The notes beneath the pieces are model-generated. The model was not told the origin of the DNA and made no database searches. It saw nothing but the letters and a program-made list of their open reading frames with translations. 64,000 nt of DNA from Micromonospora marina (GTDB lineage: Bacteria; Actinomycetota; Actinomycetes; Mycobacteriales; Micromonosporaceae), in contig NZ_FMCV01000003.1 of the NCBI RefSeq assembly GCF_900091565.1, forward strand, positions 186,001 through 250,000. Reading direction: 5' to 3'. The position numbers were made by a program, and so were the translations under genes. This document shows positions 14,984 through 21,763 of the stretch, one piece after another (position 1 is the stretch's first letter; each line of letters begins with the position of its first letter).

Positions 14984-16240
14984 GTGACCGATTTCGCCCT
15001 CGACGCACCGGTCCTGGTCCGGCCGTACACCGCCCGCAGGGACGGTGACTTCGCCGTGATCGGGGACGACAGTCGTCAGGTCTACCTGTCCATCCCGGCC
15101 GAGGGCCTCGACCTGCTGGAGTGGCTGCGCGACGGTGCCACGGTCGGTGCGGCCGTCCGCCGCTTCGAGGCGACGCACGAGGCGTCGCCGGACGCCGACG
15201 CGTTCCTCCAGGCGCTGGCCGACGAGGGGTTCCTCGCCCCGGCCGGCGTACCGGATCCGCCGCCGGAGGCCGGCCCGCGCCGGCCGCGACGCGGCGGGCA
15301 TCTGGAGTGGCTGTCCCCTCGGGCCGCGCGGCGCCTGCTGAGCCGGCCGGTGCTCGCCGTCTGCGCGGTGATCGTCGGAGTCGCGGTCGGGATGGCCGTC
15401 GACCGGCCGGGGCTGGTGCCCGGACCGTCCAGCCTCATGTTCCACTCCCACTTCTGGGCCTACCTGCTGGTCGTCCTGGGCATCGCGGTGGTCGGCGTGT
15501 GGCTGCACGAGCTGGCCCACGTCGTGGGGGCACGCGCCGCCGGCACGTCGGCCCGGATGACGGTCGGCAACCAGATGTACGCCATCGTCGCGCAGACCGA
15601 CCTGTCCGGGATGTGGATGGCGTCCAAGCGGGAACGTTTCGTCGCGGTGCTGGTCGGGCCGCTCGTCGACGTGATCGGCGCGGCGCTGCTGTTCATCACG
15701 TTGTGGCTGAACGACGCCGGTGTCCTCGGCCTGCCGGAGCCGGTACGGCTGGTGGTGGCCGGCGTGCTGTTCACCTCGTTCATCCGGCTGCTCTGGCAGA
15801 CGTTCCTGTTCCTGCGCACCGACTTCTACTACCTGATCACGACGGCGCTGGACACCCGCAGCCTGATGGCCGACACCGGCGCCTACCTGCGCAACCTCGT
15901 CCGGCGGGTGCTGCGCCGCCGGCTCATCGACCAGTCCGGGGTCGGGCGCGGCGAGATGCGCACCATCCGGATCTACGCGGTGGTCTGGGTGCTGGGCCGC
16001 GTGGTGGCCCTGGCCGTCCTGTTCACCGCGACGATCCCGCTGCTGTGGTTCTACCTGGTCCGGGTCGTCGGCTTCTTCCGCGGTGACGAGATGACCGGCC
16101 AGTTCACCTGGGCGGACGTGCTCGCGCTGGCGATGCTGTCGTTCCTGCTCGACGGCGGCGGCACCCTGATGTGGCTGCGGTCGCTGCGGCGTTCCAGCCG
16201 GCTGCGCCGCCGCGCGCCGGACCGCGTCCTGGTGGAGTAG
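14984..16240 (+). CDS. PqqD-like/RRE domain fused to M50 (site-2) membrane metalloprotease
   Basis: 418 residues, GTG start with AGAGGAG upstream. Residues ~20-85 form a PqqD-like winged-helix segment (IPAEGLDLLEWLRDGATVG, then DAFLQALADEGFL), the fold that binds RiPP leader peptides. After a Pro/Arg-rich linker come several membrane segments (about 121-140, 159-180, 220-245, 255-270, 325-350). The zinc motif HELAH is at 175-179 in a membrane helix, and the likely third ligand is Asp280 in RTDFYYL. It should sit in the membrane and cleave or process a peptide; the 32-residue product encoded just upstream is the obvious candidate. M50 proteases with such domains occur in RiPP clusters (for example the daptide protease). 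I know of no such gene as a standard leinamycin-cluster component. Confidence 0.85.
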   Translation: MTDFALDAPVLVRPYTARRDGDFAVIGDDSRQVYLSIPAEGLDLLEWLRDGATVGAAVRRFEATHEASPDADAFLQALADEGFLAPAGVPDPPPEAGPRRPRRGGHLEWLSPRAARRLLSRPVLAVCAVIVGVAVGMAVDRPGLVPGPSSLMFHSHFWAYLLVVLGIAVVGVWLHELAHVVGARAAGTSARMTVGNQMYAIVAQTDLSGMWMASKRERFVAVLVGPLVDVIGAALLFITLWLNDAGVLGLPEPVRLVVAGVLFTSFIRLLWQTFLFLRTDFYYLITTALDTRSLMADTGAYLRNLVRRVLRRRLIDQSGVGRGEMRTIRIYAVVWVLGRVVALAVLFTATIPLLWFYLVRVVGFFRGDEMTGQFTWADVLALAMLSFLLDGGGTLMWLRSLRRSSRLRRRAPDRVLVE

Positions 16241-16250
16241 GCCCTCACCG

Positions 16251-16295
16251 ACGACGACTCCGCCCGCACGCCGAGGGCGCGGGCGGAGTCGTCGT
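16251..16295. terminator. Bidirectional hairpin terminator
   Basis: A perfect 17-bp inverted repeat (16251-16267 and 16279-16295) with an 11-base loop lies between the convergent protease and ABC permease genes and can serve both. Confidence 0.9.
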
Positions 16296-16297
16296 TC

Positions 16298-17098
16298 TCA
16301 GCGCCCGGCGGACCTGCGGAACTGGGCGATCGCCAGGGGGATCGACAGGGCCAGCAGCGCGCCGATCCACAGCCCGGAGGCGGCGACCGGGTGTTGCAGC
16401 GGCCAGACGTCCGGCGCGGTGGCCGGGTCGACGTTGCCGAACTGGACCCGGACCGCCTGGACGATCGCCGAGACCGGGTTCCACTCGGCGACCGGTTGCA
16501 GGACCCCCGGCATCGAGTCGATCGGCACGTAGGCGTTGGAGAGGAAGCCCAGCGGGATGGCGATGGTGAAGCCGGTGCTGCTGACCGCCTCCGGCGCCCG
16601 GGACGCCAGTCCCACGACGGCCATCAGCCACGACAGCGCGTACGCGAACGCCAACAGGATCAGGAAACCCAGTGCCGCCTCCGGCAGCGACGTGCGGCTG
16701 CGCCACCCGACGACCAGGCCGAGCAGCGCGGTGACGGTGATGACCACGCCGCTGTTGACCAGGTCGCTCGTGGTGCGGCCGACGAGCACCGCGGACCGGG
16801 AGATGGGCATCGACATGAGCCGGTCGACGATGCCGTTGCGCAGGTCGGCGGCGATCGCGGTGCCGGTGTTGACGGCGCCGAAGAGGACCGCCTGGACGAA
16901 GATGCCGCCGAGCAGGTACTCGCGGTACGGCACCCCCTGCACGTCGATCGCGCCGCCGACGATGAAGCCGAACAGCAGCGTCATCATCGCCGGCGCGATG
17001 GCCGCGTTGAGCAGCATCTCGGGTACGCGCAGGATCATCCGCAGGTTGCGCTTGGCGACGACGACGCCCTCACCGAAGGCCAGTACGACGGCGTTCAC
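16298..17098 (-). CDS. ABC-2 type export permease (DrrB-like)
   Basis: 266 residues with about six hydrophobic segments and the ABC-2 layout: cytoplasmic N-terminus, MMTLLFGFIVGG helix, LRNGIVDRLMSMPISR coupling segment, and SNAYVPIDSMPGVLQP near the C-terminus, which is typical of DrrB-type permeases. The start is a GTG overlapping the stop of the ATPase gene (GTGA), so the two are co-translated. With that ATPase it should form a drug exporter; in this cluster the likely cargo is the final product, or possibly the ribosomal peptide encoded at 14.8 kb. Confidence 0.88.
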   Translation of the reverse strand: MNAVVLAFGEGVVVAKRNLRMILRVPEMLLNAAIAPAMMTLLFGFIVGGAIDVQGVPYREYLLGGIFVQAVLFGAVNTGTAIAADLRNGIVDRLMSMPISRSAVLVGRTTSDLVNSGVVITVTALLGLVVGWRSRTSLPEAALGFLILLAFAYALSWLMAVVGLASRAPEAVSSTGFTIAIPLGFLSNAYVPIDSMPGVLQPVAEWNPVSAIVQAVRVQFGNVDPATAPDVWPLQHPVAASGLWIGALLALSIPLAIAQFRRSAGR

Positions 17099-18081
17099 TG
17101 CTTCTCCTCCACGGTCTCCTTGACGGGCTCGTCACCGGTGCGCGGGCCGGGGCCGCCGGTGAGGGCGAGGAAGACGTCGTCCAGCGTCGCGGTGCGCAGC
17201 GCGGCGTCCCGGACCGGTATGCCGGCCTGGCGCAGCAGCCGCACGCCGGCCAGCAGCGTGTCCACACCGTCACCGGCCGGCACGGAGATCCGGCCGGCGG
17301 CCTCGTCCACACTCGCCGGACCGGTGCCGAGCGAGGTGAGCACCGCCTGCGCGGCGGTCAGGTCGGCGTCCGGCCCGACCGTGATCTCCAGGCTGGTGCC
17401 GGAGACCCGTCGCTTCAGCTCGTCCGGCGTGCCGTCGGCGACCACCCGGCCGTGGTCGATCACCACGATCTGGTCGGCCAGCCGGTCGGCCTCCTCGAGG
17501 TACTGCGTGGTCAGCAGCAGCGTCATGCCGCCGGAGACCAGCTCGCCGATGGTGTCCCAGAGCGCCGTCCGGCTCCGGGTGTCCAGGCCGGTGGTCGGCT
17601 CGTCCAGGAACAGCACCCGGGGCGTACGGATCAGCGCGGCGGCCAGGTCGAGGCGCCGGCGCATGCCGCCGGAGTACTCCTTCGCCCGGCGCCCGGCGGC
17701 GTCCACGAGGTCGAAGCGTTGCAGCAGCTCGTCGGCCCGCTGCCGGCTCCGCCGGGAGCCCAGGTGCAGCAGCCGGCCCAGCATCTCCAGGTTCTCGAAC
17801 CCGGAGAGGTTCTCGTCGACGGCGGCGTGCTGCCCGGACAGGCTGATCACCCGGCGTACCTCGGCGGCCTGGGTGACCACGTCGAATCCGGCCACCTCGG
17901 CCCGGCCGCCGGTCGGGGCGAGCAGTGTGGTGAGCAGCCGGACGGCGGTGCTCTTGCCCGCGCCGTTCGGCCCGAGGATCCCGGTGATCGTGCCCTCCGG
18001 CACCACCAGGTCCAGGCCGTCCAGCGCGGTCACCTTGTCGAACTGTCTGCGTAGTCCGTCAGCGACGATGGCGTTCGCCAC
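17095..18081 (-). CDS. ABC exporter ATPase (DrrA-like)
   Basis: 328 residues. Walker A GPNGAGKST, signature YSGGMRRRL, Walker B VLFLDEPTTGLD and the DrrA-type C-terminal extension (TLDDVFLALTG) are all present, so the site is intact. It energises the permease encoded immediately downstream with a 4-base overlap. Such pairs give self-resistance in anthracycline and other clusters. It lies 84 bases downstream of the P450 gene on the same strand, so P450-ATPase-permease is probably one operon reading from 19.4 kb. Confidence 0.92.
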   Translation of the reverse strand: MANAIVADGLRRQFDKVTALDGLDLVVPEGTITGILGPNGAGKSTAVRLLTTLLAPTGGRAEVAGFDVVTQAAEVRRVISLSGQHAAVDENLSGFENLEMLGRLLHLGSRRSRQRADELLQRFDLVDAAGRRAKEYSGGMRRRLDLAAALIRTPRVLFLDEPTTGLDTRSRTALWDTIGELVSGGMTLLLTTQYLEEADRLADQIVVIDHGRVVADGTPDELKRRVSGTSLEITVGPDADLTAAQAVLTSLGTGPASVDEAAGRISVPAGDGVDTLLAGVRLLRQAGIPVRDAALRTATLDDVFLALTGGPGPRTGDEPVKETVEEKQ

Positions 18082-18165
18082 GTCGTCTCCTCCCTCTGCG
18101 GTTCGGTCGGGATGCGCACCGGCCGGCCGGCCGAACCGCAGTGGGAGCCGGTCGCGCCGGCCCGG

Positions 18166-19404
18166 TCAGAACTCGACCGTGAGCGCGGTCAGCCCGCGCA
18201 GCGTGAGGCCGGGCCGCCAGGGCGTCTCGTCGAGGCTCTGCGCCGGGCGCAGGTCGGGCATCCGGGCGATCAGCGTGGTGATGGCGACCTGCCCCTCGAC
18301 GCGGGCCAGCGGCGCGCCCAGGCACATGTGGGCGCCCCGGCCGAACGCGAGATGCCGGTTGGCGGTCCGTTCGATGTCGAGCCGGTCCGGCTCCGGGTAG
18401 CGGCCCGGATCGCGGTCGGCGGCCGCGAGGACCCCGATGACCATCTCGCCGCGGCTGATCGGCACGCCGCCGATCTCGGTGTCCTCGGCGGCGAACCGCG
18501 GGAAGCTGATCTCGATCGGGCCGTGGTAGCGCAGCATCTCCTCGACGGCGCCCGGCGCCAGCTCGGGCTTGTCGCGCAGCAGCCGCAACTGGTCGGGATT
18601 GCGGAACAGCGCCAGGACCATGTTGCCGATCAGGTGCTGGGTGGTGCCGAGACCGCCGACCACGAGCAGCGCCACCATCTTCAGCAGCTCGTCGTCGCTC
18701 ATCCGCTCGCCGTCGGCCTCGGCCAGGGCCATCCCGGAGATGAGGTCGTCGCCGGGCTCGGCGCGCTTGCGCTGGATCAGCGCGTCCAGGTAGCGCACGA
18801 ACTCCTCGATCTCCGCCATCACCTCGGCCGGGCTCATGCCCTGCGGCGCGGACTGCGCGGAGGTCGGGTCCAGCGACAGCAGCAGCTCCGACCAGAGCCG
18901 GAACCGGTCCCGGTCGGCGCGGGGGATGCCCAGCATGTCGGACATGACGGTGAGCGGCAGCGGCACCGCGAAGTCCTCGACCAGGTCGAAGGTCCGTTCC
19001 TCGCGGTCGAGCAGCCCGTCGACCAGCTGGTCGGTGATCTGCTGGACGCCGGGGCGCAGCCGTTCGACGTACTGCGGTGTGAACGCCTGCTGCACCAGCC
19101 GGCGCTGCCGCGTGTGCTCGGGCGGGTCGACGCTGCCCATGCTGCCGCCGAGCAGCCGTACCACCGCCTCGGGCAGCGCCGGCGCCTCCATGCCCTCGGG
19201 CATCACGGTCGGGCTGGTCTTGAACCGGTGGTAGTCGGTGAGGAAGCTGGTGCACTCGTCGTAGCCGGTGACCAGCCAGACGTCCTGGCCGGTGGGCATC
19301 CGGACCCGGGAGACCGGGTTGGTGTCGCGGAGGGCGGCGTAGGTGTCGTAGGCCGTCTCCCGTGCGGCTTGTGACATCAGGTCCGGTTGTTCGGAGGTCG
19401 TCAC
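18166..19404 (-). CDS. Cytochrome P450
   Basis: 412 residues from a GTG with GAGAGGGGA upstream. Typical class I bacterial P450: I-helix VVGGLGTTQ, ExxR motif in EEMLR, and heme loop FGRGAHMCLG with Cys361. Being soluble it needs ferredoxin and reductase partners, none of which is encoded here. It is expected to hydroxylate or epoxidise the assembled product; leinamycin clusters carry such tailoring P450s. It could also act on a carrier-bound intermediate. It diverges from the aminotransferase gene, and the shared 195-bp spacer holds the inverted motif at 19486-19501. Confidence 0.92.
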   Translation of the reverse strand: MTTSEQPDLMSQAARETAYDTYAALRDTNPVSRVRMPTGQDVWLVTGYDECTSFLTDYHRFKTSPTVMPEGMEAPALPEAVVRLLGGSMGSVDPPEHTRQRRLVQQAFTPQYVERLRPGVQQITDQLVDGLLDREERTFDLVEDFAVPLPLTVMSDMLGIPRADRDRFRLWSELLLSLDPTSAQSAPQGMSPAEVMAEIEEFVRYLDALIQRKRAEPGDDLISGMALAEADGERMSDDELLKMVALLVVGGLGTTQHLIGNMVLALFRNPDQLRLLRDKPELAPGAVEEMLRYHGPIEISFPRFAAEDTEIGGVPISRGEMVIGVLAAADRDPGRYPEPDRLDIERTANRHLAFGRGAHMCLGAPLARVEGQVAITTLIARMPDLRPAQSLDETPWRPGLTLRGLTALTVEF

Positions 19405-19485
19405 GTCGGCGTCCCCTCTCCAGCGTTCGGCCGCACCGGTCGGCGCCGGCTCCGGATGAGCATTTCCGGGCCTCGGCGACACCTC

Positions 19486-19501
19486 TGCTCAGAGTTGAGC
19501 A
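19486..19501. promoter_or_regulatory. Inverted-repeat operator candidate (TGCTCA-N4-TGAGCA) with promoter
   Basis: TGCTCAGAGTTGAGCA is a perfect 6-bp inverted repeat with a 4-base spacer in the P450/aminotransferase divergent region. Its right half (TTGAGC) could act as a -35 for the + strand, with TACTGC 18 bases downstream (19520-19525) as a -10. Fifteen of sixteen bases recur, on the opposite strand, in the NRPS/AT spacer at 28319-28334. Confidence 0.55.
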
Positions 19502-19599
19502 CCGGCCACCCTGCGCACTACTGCGCAGACGTCACCGGCCCTGTTCCGGTGGACTGCGTGCTGTTGTCCTGGTTCCCTTCGATGACGGAGCGCCGACGC

Positions 19600-20961
19600 A
19601 TGGACCTCGAAACCACGGAGACCGAACGCCTGCGCACGCTGGACCAGCAGCGCGTGTGGCACCCGTACACCCCCACCGACGCCTACCTCAACGCCAAGCC
19701 CCTGGTGATCACCCACGGCGAGGGTGTCTACCTGGTGGACAGCGACGGCAACCGCTATCTCGACGCGGGCTCCTCGCTGGGCGTCAACATCCACGGCCAC
19801 CAGCGTCGGGAACTGAACGAGGCGCTGGCCGCGCAGGCGGCGAAGATCGCGCACACCACGCTCTACGGCATGACCCACCCGGGCGCCGCGGAGCTCGCCG
19901 ACCGGCTGGTCCGGCTCGCCCCGGAGGGCATCGACAAGGTGCTGTTCCTGGAGTCCGGCTCCAGCGCCGTGGAGACGGCGATGAAGATGGCGTACTCCTA
20001 CTGGGTCTTCAAGGGATCGCCGCAGCGCAACAAGTTCGTGTCCATGGGCGGGGCCTTCCACGGCGACACCATCGGCGCGCTGTCGGTGGGCCAGATGACG
20101 ATCCTGAAGAACTTCTACCAGCCGCTGCTGCGCGAGACCAGCTCGTTCGCCCAGCCGTACGCGTACCGCTGCGGACTGTGCCACAACAACTGCAACCTGG
20201 CCTGCGCGGACACGCTGGAGGAGGTGCTGGAGCGCGAAGGCGACGAGGTGGCCGCCGTGCTCGTCGAGCCGCGCGTGCAGAACGTCAGCGGCATGATCGT
20301 GGCACGCGACGGTCACCTGGCCCGGGTCGCCGAGATCGCCCGCCGGTACGGCGTCCTGCTCATCGCCGACGAGCTGGGTGTGGGCTTCGGCCGTACCGGC
20401 CCGATGTTCGCCTGCCAGGCCGACGGGGTGTCGCCCGACATCCTGTGCGTCGGCAAGGGCCTGACCGGCGGGTACATGCCGTTGACGGCGACGATGGCGT
20501 CGAAGGAGGTGTTCGACGCGTTCCGCGGTGACGGCAAGATGCTGCTGTCCGGGCACACGTTCTCCGGCAACCCGCTCGCCGTCGCCGTGGCGCTGGCGAG
20601 CCTGGACCTGTTCGAGAAGGACGACCTGATCCGGCACGGCCAGGCGCAGGCCGTGGTCCTGGCCGAGGAACTGGACAAGTTCCGCAGCGTGGCGCACGTC
20701 GGCGACGTCCGGCAGTGCGGCCTGCTGGCCGCCGTCGAGCTGGTGGCCGACGTGGAGACCCGCGAGCCGTTCCCGATGGAGCTGGGCGTCGCGACGCGCA
20801 TCACCGAACGGTGCCGGGAACTGGGCATGATCATCCACTCGGCGCCGAGCGACACCATCGTGATCGTGCCGCCGCTGGTGATGACCGAGGAGGAACTGCG
20901 CACGATGGCGCGGATCCTGCTCCAGGCGACCCAGGAGGTCGTGGCCTCGCTGCCGACCTGA
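19600..20961 (+). CDS. Class III PLP aminotransferase (BioA/BioK-like)
   Basis: 453 residues from ATG 19600 with GGAG 9 bases upstream (an in-frame ATG at 19582 is possible). BioA-like features: HPYTPTDAY near the N-terminus, ESGSSAVETAMKMA phosphate-binding segment, DELGVGFGRTG and the PLP lysine in CVGKGLTGGYMP. A cysteine group CGLCHNNCNLAC lies mid-protein, as in some BioA/BioK-type enzymes. There are no other biotin genes nearby, so it probably makes or consumes an amine for this pathway. It stands alone between the P450 operon and a bidirectional terminator. It could act on a C-terminally modified peptide, as the daptide aminotransferase does, or on a small precursor; the sequence does not decide. 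Confidence 0.85.
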   Translation: MDLETTETERLRTLDQQRVWHPYTPTDAYLNAKPLVITHGEGVYLVDSDGNRYLDAGSSLGVNIHGHQRRELNEALAAQAAKIAHTTLYGMTHPGAAELADRLVRLAPEGIDKVLFLESGSSAVETAMKMAYSYWVFKGSPQRNKFVSMGGAFHGDTIGALSVGQMTILKNFYQPLLRETSSFAQPYAYRCGLCHNNCNLACADTLEEVLEREGDEVAAVLVEPRVQNVSGMIVARDGHLARVAEIARRYGVLLIADELGVGFGRTGPMFACQADGVSPDILCVGKGLTGGYMPLTATMASKEVFDAFRGDGKMLLSGHTFSGNPLAVAVALASLDLFEKDDLIRHGQAQAVVLAEELDKFRSVAHVGDVRQCGLLAAVELVADVETREPFPMELGVATRITERCRELGMIIHSAPSDTIVIVPPLVMTEEELRTMARILLQATQEVVASLPT

Positions 20962-20975
20962 GGAACGGAGAAACG

Positions 20976-21008
20976 GGAACGGGACGGGCGCAGGGCCCGT
21001 CCCGTTCC
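20976..21008. terminator. Bidirectional hairpin terminator
   Basis: Perfect 14-bp arms (20976-20989 and 20995-21008) with a 5-base loop lie between the convergent aminotransferase and type II thioesterase genes. Confidence 0.9.
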
Positions 21009-21025
21009 GTCGTCTCCGGACCGGC

Positions 21026-21763
21026 TCAGGACCGTACGGCGAGATCGGCCAGCAGCGCCTCGGCCAGCTCGGCGGGCGGACCGGCCAGGTAGAAGTGCCC
21101 GCCGCTGAACACCCGCAGGCTGAAGCCGGCCGACGTGACATCGGCCCAGGAACGCATCTCCACCACGTCGACCTCCGGGTCGGCGTCGCCGGTGAACGCC
21201 GACACGGGACAGCGCAGCGGCGGGCCGGGTAACTGGCGGTACGTCTCGTTGACCGCGAAGTCGGCGCGCAGCCCCGGCAGGAACAACGCCATCAGGTCGT
21301 GTCGCCGCAGCACCTCGTCCGGCGTGCCACCGAGCGCCGCTACCGCCGGCAGGAACTCGTCCGCGCCGAGCGTGTGCCGGTCCGGCCGGCGGGCCGGCAG
21401 GTGCGGCGCGCGCCGGCCGGAGACGAACAGCCGTGCCGGGCCGCCCGCCCCGGCGGACAGCCGCCGGGCGGTCTCGTAGGCGACCACCGCGCCCATGCTG
21501 TGCCCGAACAACGCGTAGGGGCGGTCCGCGTGCGCGCCGATCGCCGCGGCCAGCGGCGGCACGAGACTGTCGATGCTGGTGTACGGTGCCTCCCGCAGGC
21601 GGGACTCCCGGCCGGGCAGCACGACGGGGCAGACACCCAGGTACGGCTCCAGCGCGGCGCGCCACGGCCGGAAGAACGAGCCGCCGCCCCCGGCGTGCGG
21701 GACGCAGTACAGCAGCATCGGGGCGTCCGGGTCGGCCGGGCTCTTGATCCACGGGTTGCTCAT
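21026..21763 (-). CDS. Type II (editing) thioesterase
   Basis: 245 residues. Standard TEII features: CVPHAGGGGSFFRPW near the N-terminus, GHSMGA with nucleophile Ser89, acidic residue in GDADPEVD, and His in SGGHFYLAG. It removes misprimed or stalled acyl groups from carrier domains. The ATG overlaps the stop of the NRPS (ATGA), so the two are made together. Codon 178 is TTA (21230-21232), rare in such genomes and a possible link to bldA-type translational control. Leinamycin-type clusters include a comparable TEII. Confidence 0.94.
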   Translation of the reverse strand: MSNPWIKSPADPDAPMLLYCVPHAGGGGSFFRPWRAALEPYLGVCPVVLPGRESRLREAPYTSIDSLVPPLAAAIGAHADRPYALFGHSMGAVVAYETARRLSAGAGGPARLFVSGRRAPHLPARRPDRHTLGADEFLPAVAALGGTPDEVLRRHDLMALFLPGLRADFAVNETYRQLPGPPLRCPVSAFTGDADPEVDVVEMRSWADVTSAGFSLRVFSGGHFYLAGPPAELAEALLADLAVRS

